The translations under genes and the position numbers were made by a program. The notes below the pieces were generated by a model, which did not search any database, was not told the DNA's origin, and saw nothing but the letters and a program-made list of their open reading frames with translations. Shown here piece by piece: positions 51,993-60,535 of a stretch of DNA of 64,000 nucleotides (positions within the stretch are counted from its first letter, which is position 1; every line of letters begins with the position of its first letter). The DNA comes from PALSA-505 sp963762615. Lineage in GTDB: Bacteria > Actinomycetota > Actinomycetes > Streptosporangiales > Streptosporangiaceae. The DNA is taken from assembly GCA_963762615.1 (NCBI GenBank), contig CAVXLG010000012.1:1-64000 (forward strand), given 5' to 3'.

Positions 51993-53177
51993 TCAGGGCT
52001 GACTGGGATCGGTCAGGCCGAGCAGCGGCTCGTCGGAAGATCGGATGTCAGCCGTCGGCAGGCCACCCGGATAGAGCTGCCTGACTCGTTCGGCCACCGA
52101 GATCGCGATCTGGACATGTTGACGGCGAGTGGACTCGTAGAAGCTCTGCGCATCGAGACTGAGCTTGGGCCGGCCATGCAAGGGCCTATCGCTGACCGCA
52201 AGCAAGGTGGCAGTCGGCACCCGGTACCGGAACCCGTTCGCAGCGACTGTCGCCGACTCCATGTCGACAGCCACCGCACGCGAAAGCTGCAGCCGCTCGG
52301 TCACCGAGGTCAGCTGCAGCTCCCAGTCACGGTTCGCCGTCGTGAACACGATCCCCATCCTGCTCCGCAGCCCGCGAGCGGTGAGCTCGTCGAGTAGCAG
52401 CGTGTTCAGCGTGTGGTTGGAGACGACGGGAATGCTCAGCGGGAGGACGTCGTCGAGCACCCGGTCGTCGCGCATGTAAGAAGTCGCCAGGACCAGGTCC
52501 CCGATCTCCTGATGGTTCCGCAGCCCCCCGCAATGCCCGATCATCAGCACCAGGTCAGGGCGCAGCACGGCGAGATGGTCCGTGAGCGTCTTGGCGTTCG
52601 ACGGGCCGACGCCGATGTTGACCATCGACAGGCCCGCCCGGCCTGGCAGCGGATAGTGCCAGGCCGGCATCTGGCGGCCGTCACCTTCAGGGCCGGTGCA
52701 GTCCGGCAGAGCGGACCTGAATTCCTCAACATGCCAGGAGTAGTTAGTCAGCAGTACGTAGCGCTGGAACATTTCGGCGGGCGTCCCGGTGTAATGCTTC
52801 AGGCGGTCGATCGACAGCGCCATCCGCTCCGGGCCGAAAAGGAACAGCTTCTTGCGGCGCAGATCCCAGCGGGTCTCGTCAACGGCGCGGCCGATACGGG
52901 GGTCGTTCAGGTCCAGCGCCGTCCGGCCAGGGCTCACGGAGATCCGGGCGCCGGCCGCGGCCAGCCGGGTGAGCTCTCGCTCTAGGTACCAGCCGATGGC
53001 CCGCGGCGAGGCGAACTCGCCTTGGAGCACGGGGTTGTGGGTAGACCACGGCCGCTGGACAGTCAGCCGAGGGTAGCGGCCGGCCCGGTCGGCGTCGTCC
53101 ATCGCCTTGAAAAGCTGCTCGATCTCCACCTGATACTGGCTCTCAGGGATGACCGAGAAATCGGCCGAGACTGTCAC
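51993..53177 (-). CDS. amn: AMP nucleosidase-family protein
   Basis: 394 aa. The C-terminal two-thirds is a nucleoside-phosphorylase-like domain: GLSMVNIGVGPSNAKTLTDH, LMIGHCGGLRNHQEIGDLVL, AVDMESATVAANGFRYRVPT and LLAVSDRPLHG, with the ribose-binding Met-Glu. The N-terminal region (SQYQVEIEQLFKAMDDADRA, VQRPWSTHNPVLQGEFASPR) is of the Amn type. Amn splits AMP to adenine and ribose 5-phosphate. At 394 aa it is shorter than the E. coli enzyme. It is alone, convergent with the small gene after the RAE. Confidence 0.88.
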   Translation of the reverse strand: MTVSADFSVIPESQYQVEIEQLFKAMDDADRAGRYPRLTVQRPWSTHNPVLQGEFASPRAIGWYLERELTRLAAAGARISVSPGRTALDLNDPRIGRAVDETRWDLRRKKLFLFGPERMALSIDRLKHYTGTPAEMFQRYVLLTNYSWHVEEFRSALPDCTGPEGDGRQMPAWHYPLPGRAGLSMVNIGVGPSNAKTLTDHLAVLRPDLVLMIGHCGGLRNHQEIGDLVLATSYMRDDRVLDDVLPLSIPVVSNHTLNTLLLDELTARGLRSRMGIVFTTANRDWELQLTSVTERLQLSRAVAVDMESATVAANGFRYRVPTATLLAVSDRPLHGRPKLSLDAQSFYESTRRQHVQIAISVAERVRQLYPGGLPTADIRSSDEPLLGLTDPSQP

Positions 53178-53487
53178 CGGGCCATCATGCCAGTCGCTAC
53201 CTGCCAGAGCTCGCGGCCCCGGTCAAGTCCCCTGTGCGTCCCCCGCCCCGGCAAGTCCTGCGCGATCTGCCGGAAATGGCCGCGCAACGATCGCCCGCGC
53301 CGGATGATATCCGCGCAACGACCGCCCGCGCTTGCGACGAACGGCCTCGTGATCCGGTGAGCCTGCGGAGCGGGCCGGCACGTCAACCCGCGGCGCTCCC
53401 GGGGCGTCATGTCTCTGATAATCAGGACCCCGCCAAGCCCAAGCTTCCTCCGCTCCGGAGGAGAACCAAAAGGGAGAAGGAAACCGC
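53178..53487. other. Divergent intergenic region
   Basis: 310 bases between amn and the collagen-motif protein. CTGATAATCAGG (53415-53426) is a short near-palindrome near the rightward gene. A purine-rich ribosome site (AAAAGGGAGAAGGAA) ends the region. No gene is seen. Confidence 0.4.
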
Positions 53488-54346
53488 ATGGAGTTCAGAA
53501 TCCGCGCTGCGCTCGCGCGCCGTCGTAGTCGCCTCGGTCGCGACCGCAGCCCTGGCCGGTACAGGTATCGCCCTCGCGTCATCGTCCGGCCCTTCGTCGC
53601 ACGCCGCGGCCACGCCGGTCACGTACTTCGGCTGCGTGGAAGGCACCAGCCAGACGCTGGAGAAAGTCCGCTCGGTCCCGTTCGCCAGCTGCCCCAAGGG
53701 GGCCGTGAAAATCTTCTGGGACCAGAAGGGGCCGAAGGGCGCGACCGGGCCGCAGGGACCCGCCGGGCCGCAGGGACCGGCCGGTCCGACTGACCTGACC
53801 GTCACCGCGACCACGAATGTATCTAACCGGGACGAGCCCGGCGGCAACGGGAACTGGGCCACCGACACGTTCGTCCGCACCCTCACCGTCACCCGGCACG
53901 AGGCCACGGCCGTAGCCAACTGCGGCGGCGGCGTCGCCGAGTGCTGGTATTACACCGGGACCATCAGCGACAGCGGGACATTCCTCACCGACGCGGGCGC
54001 CTTCACGCCCAACCAAGGCGGCTCGGACGCCGGCGACAAGATCAGCGGCACGGTCGCCGGGAACTTCACCGGCGGCTCCGCGATCGAGTTCTACGCCTCC
54101 AGCAACGCGCCGAACGCCAGTCTCGTGCCGTCTGCGGTCTCCGGCGACAACCCGTCTACCGGGGACTGGTACCAGCAGGCGTTCCCGTCCGGGACGGTGT
54201 TCAGCGGAGCGGCCAATTTGATCAACTTCTCGTGGACGTATAACGCGCCGGGGACGTGCGAGCAATGGGTCGATGCCTATAACAATGGCGGCGGCCAGGG
54301 CAGCGGCGCAGGAAATATTGCTGGCATTAACCAGTGCGGCGGATGA
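53488..54346 (+). CDS. Secreted protein with a short collagen-like segment; frameshift in the signal peptide
   Basis: ATG 53488 has a fine ribosome site (AGGGAGAAGGA) and begins MEFRIRAALARR, but the continuing signal peptide (VVVASVATAALAGTGIALAS) lies in the +1 frame, so one base near 53520 appears extra. The corrected protein is about 285 aa. After cleavage near ASSS it has YFGCVEGTSQTLEKV, then a GPKGATGPQGPAGPQGPAGP stretch and a beta-rich domain with cysteines (NCGGGVAECWYY, GTCEQWVDAYN, GINQCGG). The collagen motif is typical of cell-surface or spore-coat proteins. Function unknown. Confidence 0.65.
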
Positions 54347-54367
54347 CCTGACGGGCACGGCGGGAAA

Positions 54368-54404
54368 GCGCGGCCTGCCTCGCGATGCGCGAGGCAGGCC
54401 GCGC
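54368..54404. terminator. Bidirectional 17-bp hairpin between convergent genes
   Basis: The arms 54368-54384 and 54388-54404 are fully complementary with a three-base loop (ATG). The structure lies 21 bases after one stop and 13 bases after the other, serving both genes. Confidence 0.85.
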
Positions 54405-54416
54405 CGCGTGCCTGGA

Positions 54417-55544
54417 TCAGTGCAGCAGGTTGAGCGTGTTGGTCGCGTCGTCCACGTAGTAGACGCCGGTCCCGCCTGGAGCCACGGCCAGGCCGAACAG
54501 GGCGCCCGCACCCGGCGGGCTGCCGGAGGAGTCGAGCTGACGCTTGGCCACCTGGAGGCCGGAAGGCGTGGTCTCGACGATGTTCCCGTCGCCGGAGTTG
54601 ACCGTGAGGATGTTGTTGTTCGGCGCTATGACCAGGCCGAGCGGGCCATTGAGCGCGCCGCCCTGGCTCACGGTCACGCCGCGCCCGGCACTGTTCGGCC
54701 GGAACATGGCGTCGGGGATCGCGGCGATCCGGTTGGCCAGGGTGTCGGCCACGTACAGCGTGCCGTTCCGGCCGACCCCGAGCCCGGTGGGGCCGATGAC
54801 CAGGGCGGCCGGGTCGGTCCGCTGGGCGAAGTTCGAGCCGATCCTGGTGGCGCCGACGATCTGCGGCGGGTTACGGCCGGAGCTGGCGAGCACCAGCCGG
54901 ATCACGGTGCCCCGGTGCACGACCTGGCCGGCGCCGGCCGCGGTGCCGTTGAGCACGTTGGCGACGAACAACTCGGCGAACGGCCCGGACTGGACCACTG
55001 CCATGTCCCAGGGCCCGTTGATGCCGTTCTTGGCGAATGTCTCCACGACGTTGCCCTGGCTGTTCAGCACCAGCAGGCAGCCGGTGCCGGTGAAGACCGT
55101 CCCGCCGTGCGAGGTGGGCAGGCTGCCCACGACCACCCAGCCGCCGTTCAGTACTTCCAGCGCGGTGGTCAGCCCGATACCGCCCGGGCACGGCGAAGGC
55201 AGCCGGGCCGGGTTGATGCGAGCGAACTGGCTGACCGTGCCGTCAGGGGCGACCTGGACGATTGTGGTCCCGGTGCCCTGCACGTTCATCTTGTTGTTGA
55301 AGTTGCTGATCAGGACGTCACCCTGGACCAGCTTGCCCTGGCTGTGCTGGACAACCGCCGTGCCGTACGGGTTGACGTCGCCGTTGGTCGGCACCGTGGA
55401 CGCGATCGTGCTGGTCATGTGGAACTGCCCGATGAACGATCCGGGCGTGCTCGCCGACGCGGGCGCGACGGCCAGTCCCGCGGCCAGCACGGCGGCCGCG
55501 GCGGTGGCCACCGCGGCCAGGCTGGTTCGTCTTGTTCCTCGCAT
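54417..55544 (-). CDS. Secreted NHL/SMP-30-like beta-propeller protein
   Basis: 375 aa with a signal peptide (TSLAAVATAAAAVLAAGLAV, cleavage after ASA). NHL-type segments recur: GIGLTTALEVLNGGWVVVGS, LFVANVLNGTAAGAGQVVHR, GLGVGRNGTLYVADTLANRI, GLVIAPNNNILTVNSGDGNI, and GLAVAPGGTGVYYVDDATNT. The fold is a six-bladed propeller; enzymatic residues of SMP-30 lactonases are not evident. AGGAGGGAGCAGG precedes ATG 55544. It is the only gene of its unit, with a promoter somewhere in 55545-55889. Confidence 0.8.
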   Translation of the reverse strand: MRGTRRTSLAAVATAAAAVLAAGLAVAPASASTPGSFIGQFHMTSTIASTVPTNGDVNPYGTAVVQHSQGKLVQGDVLISNFNNKMNVQGTGTTIVQVAPDGTVSQFARINPARLPSPCPGGIGLTTALEVLNGGWVVVGSLPTSHGGTVFTGTGCLLVLNSQGNVVETFAKNGINGPWDMAVVQSGPFAELFVANVLNGTAAGAGQVVHRGTVIRLVLASSGRNPPQIVGATRIGSNFAQRTDPAALVIGPTGLGVGRNGTLYVADTLANRIAAIPDAMFRPNSAGRGVTVSQGGALNGPLGLVIAPNNNILTVNSGDGNIVETTPSGLQVAKRQLDSSGSPPGAGALFGLAVAPGGTGVYYVDDATNTLNLLH

Positions 55545-55889
55545 CTCCCTGCTCCCTCCTGACGGGCGGCGTTTCCGCAGCGCAGCACAACGAAGCGGGC
55601 CACGGCGCCGCTTCCCTTAGCACGGAAGGAATAGCTGCCAGGTTCAGGCGGCGGGTATTTTCAGCCGGCGGTCGTCCGGCATGTGCGCGCGGTCCCGGCC
55701 TGGTGCCGTTCGGAAGAATCGGGTTGCGCGGTTTTCCGTCCCGGGAAATGGGACTAGGGAAGATCACGCGACCGGTCGGCGGATGTGCCCGGCCCAGCGC
55801 CGGCCACGGTCAGCGTGCGCGGCGAGGCTGGCCCGGGAAAGTGTGGCCGCCCGGCGCGCCGGCCGTCCCGGAACGCGGACCGGCCCGGG
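55545..55889. other. Divergent intergenic region
   Basis: 345 bases between the NHL-like gene and hpnB. Translations are low-complexity and I see no gene. CCGGGATGTG immediately precedes the hpnB start, leaving no obvious ribosome site there. Confidence 0.35.
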
Positions 55890-57122
55890 ATGTGCGAGGC
55901 TGCTCGGGTGCTGGTCCTGGCGGTCGTGAGCGCGCTGGCGGCGGCGGCGTGGCTGTACCTGCTGACCGGGCACGGCGGCTACTGGCTGACCGGCCAGCGG
56001 CTGCCCGCGGTGAGCGCGGCCCCGGCGGCATGGCCCGCGGTCGGCGCGGTGGTGCCCGCCCGCGACGAGGCCGCGATGCTCCCGGTCACGCTGCCGGCCT
56101 TGCTGAACCAGGACTATCCCGGTCCGTTCGAGGTGATCGTCGTCGATGACGGCAGCTCGGACGGCACGGCCGAGATCGCCGAACGCCTCGGCCACGGCAC
56201 ACCCGGCAGGCTGCGGGTCATCGCGGGCAGCCCGCCTCCGGCGGCATGGGCCGGCAAGGTCTGGGCGATGGCGCAGGGCGCGGCGGCGGCCGGCGACGTG
56301 CGCTACCTGCTGTTCACCGACGCCGACATCGCGTGCCGGCCTGGCACGCTGACCGCGCTCGTCACCGCCGCCGAAGGCGACGACCGGGACCTGGTCTCCC
56401 AGATGGCGCTGCTGCGCGCGGCATCGTTCTGGGAGCGTGCGGTCGTTCCCGCCTTCGTCTACTTCTTCGCCCAGCTCTACCCGTTCCGGCGGGTGAATCG
56501 CCCGCGCGGGCGCACGGCGGCCGCGGCCGGCGGCTGCATGCTGGTCCGGCGCGCCGCGCTGGACGCCTCGGGCGGCCTCGCGGCCATCGCCGGCGCGCGG
56601 ATCGATGACGTGGCACTCGGCCGCCAGATCAAGCGCGGCGCGCCGGGCGGACGCTGCTGGCTCGGGCTGGCCACCGGGGTCAGCAGCGTCCGGCCCTATC
56701 CCGGGCTGGCCGCCCTGTGGCAGATGATCGCCCGCAGCGCTTATCTTCAGCTGCGCCACTCGCCGGTCCTGCTGGCCGGGACGATCGCCGGCCTGCTGTG
56801 GCTCTACGCGCTGCCGCCGGCCGCCGCGCTGGCCGGAATCGTCGGCCTGGCCCTCGGCGGCGGCGCGGCCGCGGCCGCGTGCGCCGGGGCCGGCCTGGCC
56901 GGCTGGGCGCTGATGACGGTCAGCTTCGTGCCGATGCTGCGGCTCTACCGGCTGTCGGTCCTGCGGGCGCCCGGCCTGCCGCTGATCGCCGTCCTGTACG
57001 CGGCGATGACCCTCGACTCGGCCCGCCGTCACTACGCAGGCCGGGGCGGAGAGTGGAAAGGCCGGGTCAGCCCGGCCGGCCCGCGGCCACCGCTGCCTCG
57101 ACGATCCGGCCTACGCCGATGA
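55890..57122 (+). CDS. hpnB: HpnB-type hopene-associated glycosyltransferase
   Basis: 410 aa. A membrane anchor (VLVLAVVSALAAAAWLYLLT) is followed by a GT2 domain: AVGAVVPARDEAAMLPVTLP, EVIVVDDGSSDGTAEIAE, AWAGKVWAMAQGAAAA, FTDADIACRPGT. C-terminal helices include LLAGTIAGLLWLYALPPAAA. These features are those of HpnB, found in hopanoid clusters. No squalene-hopene cyclase or other hpn gene lies nearby, so the substrate is open. ATG 55890 is chosen since upstream residues are not protein-like. Its 3' end overlaps the convergent amidase gene by 56 bases. Confidence 0.82.
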   Translation: MCEAARVLVLAVVSALAAAAWLYLLTGHGGYWLTGQRLPAVSAAPAAWPAVGAVVPARDEAAMLPVTLPALLNQDYPGPFEVIVVDDGSSDGTAEIAERLGHGTPGRLRVIAGSPPPAAWAGKVWAMAQGAAAAGDVRYLLFTDADIACRPGTLTALVTAAEGDDRDLVSQMALLRAASFWERAVVPAFVYFFAQLYPFRRVNRPRGRTAAAAGGCMLVRRAALDASGGLAAIAGARIDDVALGRQIKRGAPGGRCWLGLATGVSSVRPYPGLAALWQMIARSAYLQLRHSPVLLAGTIAGLLWLYALPPAAALAGIVGLALGGGAAAAACAGAGLAGWALMTVSFVPMLRLYRLSVLRAPGLPLIAVLYAAMTLDSARRHYAGRGGEWKGRVSPAGPRPPLPRRSGLRR

Positions 57123-58197
57123 GCAGTTCCTCGCCGCCGCTTGGGCCGACGAGCTGGATCGAGGCGGGCAATCTTCCCTGAACGGGCAGCGGGAACGCGA
57201 GCGCCGGCAGGCCGGCCACGTTGATCGGCGCCGTGAGCGTGGTCAGGCCGGCGCCGCGGCCGCCGAGCGGCGGCGGCGCGGTGGCCAGCGTGGGCAGCGC
57301 GAGCACGGGAAACCGGCGCAGCCAGCCGGCTAGCTGCTCGCGCACCGATTCCTGCCGGGCGCGGGCCGCGGCCAGCTCGGCGTCGCCCAGCCCGGCCCCG
57401 GCTTCCATGCCGCGCTGGTTCCCCCTGGTGAGCCTGCCCACGTCGGCGAGCAGGTGGGCGTTCGACAGGTATCCCTCGCGGTCGATCAGGATCCCGGCGA
57501 CGTCAAGAGCCGACCCGAAATCCACGTCCGGCACGGATTCGGTGCCGAACCCCGCGGCGGCCAGGGCCGCATCGACGGCCGCGTCTATCTCGGGCCTGAT
57601 CTCCAGGGCGGGACGCAGCGGACGCAGCCTGCCGATGGTCATGGGGCCGTCATAGGCCGGGGCCGTGAAGCCGGGTTCGAGCAGGCGCATGCCGAGTTCC
57701 ACCGCGGCGACGTCCCGGCCCAGCGGGCCCACCGTGTCCAGGGAGGGGGCGAGCGGGTACACCCCCTCGGCCGGGATCCGCCCCCAGGTGGTCTTCAGGC
57801 CGGCGATCCCGCAGCAGGCGGCAGGGATCCGCACCGAGCCCCCGGTGTCGGTCCCGTAGCCGACGTCCGCCTCCCCGGTCGCCACGGCGACCGCCGAGCC
57901 GCTGGACGATCCGCCCGGCACCAGCGTGGCGTCTATCGGGTTGACCGGGGTGCCCGACCAGGCGTTCATGCCGTCGGCGGACCAGCACAGCTCGCTGAGG
58001 TTGGCCTTGCCGACGATCCTGGCGCCGGACCGGCGGGCCGTCGCCACGACGGGCGCGTCGGCCGCTGCGGGCTGGGCGCGTTCCGCGATCACCGGGCAGC
58101 CGACGGTCGTCGGCAGGCCCGCCATGTCGATGCAGTCCTTGACCGCGAGCCGGGGGCCGTCGCCGGGCGCGTCAAGCCGCATCAGCCACGTCGTCAT
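57067..58197 (-). CDS. Amidase-signature family hydrolase
   Basis: 376 aa. The Ser-cisSer-Lys triad is present: Lys20 (RLAVKDCIDM), the cis-serine in GGSSSGSA (95-102) and the nucleophile Ser121 in YGTDTGGSVRIPAACCG. Family members hydrolyse a wide range of amides; the substrate cannot be deduced. Its N-terminus starts only 19 residues before the lysine, shorter than most amidases, but the start RLDAPGDGPRL resembles other actinomycete members, so it is probably complete. It is not in an operon. Confidence 0.88.
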   Translation of the reverse strand: MTTWLMRLDAPGDGPRLAVKDCIDMAGLPTTVGCPVIAERAQPAAADAPVVATARRSGARIVGKANLSELCWSADGMNAWSGTPVNPIDATLVPGGSSSGSAVAVATGEADVGYGTDTGGSVRIPAACCGIAGLKTTWGRIPAEGVYPLAPSLDTVGPLGRDVAAVELGMRLLEPGFTAPAYDGPMTIGRLRPLRPALEIRPEIDAAVDAALAAAGFGTESVPDVDFGSALDVAGILIDREGYLSNAHLLADVGRLTRGNQRGMEAGAGLGDAELAAARARQESVREQLAGWLRRFPVLALPTLATAPPPLGGRGAGLTTLTAPINVAGLPALAFPLPVQGRLPASIQLVGPSGGEELLIGVGRIVEAAVAAGRPG

Positions 58198-58321
58198 CGC
58201 TCCATCCTTGCCGGGTCCGGCCGGGCTGGCGAGCCGATTTAACGCGCACTACGCGGCAGGGGCCGCGATGATCGTGCCGGTGCGGTCGGCATCGTCGGCT
58301 GACCGGGTGAGGCGGGTGTGC

Positions 58322-58855
58322 TCAGTCGTCGGCCTGGTCGTCCGCCTTGTACGGGAAGATCAGCATGGATATCTCGAGGTAGAGCTGCTCCGGGTAGGGC
58401 AGGTAGTCGATGTTGCCCAGCGCCTGGAACGTACCTGCCGATTCCAGGGTCAGCTTGCCGTAGCCGAGCACGCGGCCCCGCAGGTTCCGTTCGAGGATCA
58501 CATCGGTCACCTTGACCAGGGGCAGCATGTTGACCCGGCGAGTGATCAAGCCGCTGGTCTGCAGACAGCGCTGGTTCGTGAGGACGAAGTAGCTCACCCA
58601 CCACTGGACGGCCTGGTAGGAGAAGTAGCCCAGGGCCAGCAGCCAGAGCAGCCAGATGATCAGGAGCGCCCATCCGTTGTGCACGCCGATGAAGCCGGTC
58701 AGCACCCCGGCGAGGACCAGCCCGAGGACCAGGAAGGCGACGGGGCGCAGCAGTATGGCCACGTGCTTGCGCACCGTGATGACCCGCTTCTCATTCGGCA
58801 GCAGGTACTTGGTGATCGTGACCGGCGCTGGATTGCCGGCAGTTACCAGGGGCAT
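58322..58855 (-). CDS. Membrane protein with bacterial PH domain
   Basis: 177 aa. After an N-terminal PNEKRVITVRKHVAILLRP two membrane helices follow (VAFLVLGLVLAGVLTGFIGV and ALLIIWLLWLLALGYFSYQA), then a PH-like domain: YFVLTNQRCLQTSGLITRRV, LVKVTDVILERNLRGRVLGY and GTFQALGNIDYLPYPEQLYL. This is the layout of the YdbS/bPH2 group. It forms an operon with the 52-aa membrane protein five bases upstream. Role unknown. Confidence 0.85.
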   Translation of the reverse strand: MPLVTAGNPAPVTITKYLLPNEKRVITVRKHVAILLRPVAFLVLGLVLAGVLTGFIGVHNGWALLIIWLLWLLALGYFSYQAVQWWVSYFVLTNQRCLQTSGLITRRVNMLPLVKVTDVILERNLRGRVLGYGKLTLESAGTFQALGNIDYLPYPEQLYLEISMLIFPYKADDQADD

Positions 58856-58860
58856 GCATG

Positions 58861-59019
58861 CTACAAGGACAGCGAGTTCACGAAGGTAGCCAGCGAGCTG
58901 CCGGCGTGCCTGAGTCCATTGAAAGCACCGGTAATCAGGTGACCTGCGCTGGCCGGCTCCGTGACCAGGTAGAACACCACGAAGATGACCGCTCCCCAGG
59001 TGAGGATCTTCTTCAACAC
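58861..59019 (-). CDS. 52-aa membrane protein upstream of the PH-domain gene
   Basis: Translation from GTG 59019 gives MLKKILTWGAVIFVVFYLVT, then EPASAGHLITGAFNGLRHAG and SSLATFVNSLSL. A membrane helix near the start and a short amphipathic part with conserved-looking AGSSLATFV resemble a group of tiny actinomycete membrane proteins. GGGAGG lies six bases before the start, and the stop is five bases before the next gene, so it is well supported despite its size. Function unknown. Confidence 0.75.
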   Translation of the reverse strand: MLKKILTWGAVIFVVFYLVTEPASAGHLITGAFNGLRHAGSSLATFVNSLSL

Positions 59020-59371
59020 CCTAAGCCTCCCAGGACATTCGTGCGAGCACGGCGACCGGCCAGCTTAGCTTAGCTCACAGTCATTTACCGGCCCTGCGTT
59101 GCTGATGGCGAGTTTGCGGCCAGCGACCACCGTCCGTAAGGAGGCGCCGAGCGGCGAGGTTGCCGTTCCTGCCTCCTGTCGCTCCTCCTGTCGCAGCGGT
59201 CCCGGTCTGGGCGGCGGGACCTCCTGTGCGGTCTTCGTACCCGTAGTGCCGCTGCTCCTAACTGTAACTTCGCGCCGTTCCTGCGCACCTGCGCTAGCGA
59301 TCACGGGACGGGCGCGCCGCCGATCTGACACGATTCCGTGGTGACTGCCAACCGGCCGCGTCTCGGCGGGG
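59020..59371. other. Divergent intergenic region
   Basis: About 350 bases. AGCTTAGCTTAGCTCA (59062-59077) has a repeated AGCTT. No gene is supported. Confidence 0.35.
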
Positions 59372-59869
59372 ATGATGATGACGGATCCAGGCGCGACTGA
59401 CTTCGCCGTCATCGTCTACCGGGAGGAGGACACGTGGGAGGCCGAAGTGCTCCCCGTGGCCCTGACCGAGGACCTCGACGGCTTGGTCCAGGCGCTCAAA
59501 CAGCAGCCGAGCGTCGGCGGGACGATCGGCCTGGTCGCGGTCGGCGACGATTTCTTCGTGGCGCTGCGCGTACTCGGCACCCAGGTTTCGATCTTCCTTT
59601 CCGACGTTACCGCGGCCGTGGACTGGACGCTGGCCCGCCAGGTACTCGACTATCTCGGTATCCCGTTGCCGGGGGACGAGGAGCTTGACCAGGTACTCCC
59701 GGTCGGCGACCTGTCGATCTTCACCGATCTCGGGGTGGACGAGATGGAACTGGGCGCGCTGTCCGGCGATCTCGACCTGTTCCCCGACGAGGTGCTCGCC
59801 AGCCTGGCTGGCCGCCTGGGCTTCGGCCAGGCGGTGGAGCGGGCGCTCGAGTCAGCGCTCGGCCCGTAG
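59372..59869 (+). CDS. tRNA adenosine deaminase-associated protein
   Basis: 165 aa, acidic: TDFAVIVYREEDTWEAEVLP, LVQALKQQPSVGGTIGLVAV, FFVALRVLGTQVSIFLSDVT, LDYLGIPLPGDEELDQVLPV and GDLDLFPDEVLASLAGRLGF. It is an actinomycete-specific family always found beside tadA; its function is unknown, but the fixed neighbourhood suggests an accessory role in tRNA editing. Three in-frame ATGs (59372, 59375, 59378) make the exact start uncertain. The tadA start is 13 bases after its stop. Confidence 0.9.
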   Translation: MMMTDPGATDFAVIVYREEDTWEAEVLPVALTEDLDGLVQALKQQPSVGGTIGLVAVGDDFFVALRVLGTQVSIFLSDVTAAVDWTLARQVLDYLGIPLPGDEELDQVLPVGDLSIFTDLGVDEMELGALSGDLDLFPDEVLASLAGRLGFGQAVERALESALGP

Positions 59870-59882
59870 GGTCCCGGTCGGC

Positions 59883-60407
59883 ATGCCTGACCGGGAAGGT
59901 ACCGGTTACGCCGCGGCCTTCGAGCCCGCGATGCGGCTGGCGCTGGCCGAGGCGGCCGCGGCTGCGGCTGAGGCGGCCGGGGCTGAGGCGGCCGGGGCCG
60001 GCGCTGCTGACGTGCCGGTGGGCGCCGTGGTGCTGGATGGCTCGGGCGCGGCCGTCGCCCGGGCGCGCAACCGCCGCGAGGCAGCAGGCGATCCGACCGC
60101 GCACGCGGAGATTGAGGCGATCCGGCAGGCGGCCCGGGCGATTGGCAGCCGCCGACTCGACGGCTGCACCATCGTCGTGACGCTGGAACCGTGCACCATG
60201 TGTGCGGGCGCCGTGGTACTGGCCCGGCTCGACCGCCTGGTTTACGGCGCGGCGGACCCGAAGGCGGGGGCGGCCGGCTCGCTCTGGGACGTGCTTCGCG
60301 ACCGGCGGCTGGGTCACACGCCCGAAGTCATCGGGGGTGTACTCGGCGCGGAATGCGGCGCCCTGCTGCGCGGCTTCTTCGCCGGCCGCCGGGCATCGGG
60401 GCACTGA
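59883..60407 (+). CDS. tadA: tRNA(adenine-34) deaminase
   Basis: 174 aa. The cytidine-deaminase-like zinc site is complete: HAEIEA (His74, Glu76) and PCTMCAGA (Cys104, Cys107). Also present are DVPVGAVV, TIVVTLEPCTMC and YGAADPKAGAAGSLWDVLRD. It converts wobble adenosine to inosine in tRNA-Arg(ACG). A 20-residue alanine/glutamate-rich insertion (AEAAAAAAEAAGAEAAGAGA) follows the first helix, a low-complexity expansion. It is in an operon with its associated protein, and 41 bases upstream of a serine tRNA. Confidence 0.95.
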   Translation: MPDREGTGYAAAFEPAMRLALAEAAAAAAEAAGAEAAGAGAADVPVGAVVLDGSGAAVARARNRREAAGDPTAHAEIEAIRQAARAIGSRRLDGCTIVVTLEPCTMCAGAVVLARLDRLVYGAADPKAGAAGSLWDVLRDRRLGHTPEVIGGVLGAECGALLRGFFAGRRASGH

Positions 60408-60448
60408 CTCACGCGCGTCATCCGCCCGGTGCGGGTATGCTCACCGGC

Positions 60449-60535
60449 GGTGGAGTCGCCTAGTGGCCGAGGGCGCACGCCTCGAAAGCGTGTGAAGGCG
60501 CAAGTCTTCCGTGGGTTCAAATCCCACCTCCACCG
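60449..60535 (+). tRNA. tRNA-Ser (anticodon CGA)
   Basis: A complete 87-base tRNA: acceptor GGTGGAG with CTCCACC, anticodon arm CACGCCTCGAAAGCGTG, a long variable arm (AAGGCGCAAGTCTTCC), a T-arm (GTGGG TTCAAAT CCCAC) and discriminator G; no CCA. A TATGCT box (60436-60441) is at a suitable -10 distance. Confidence 0.97.

Noticed and set aside
55764..57032. 422-codon leftward frame
   Set aside because: Antisense of hpnB; low-complexity shadow.
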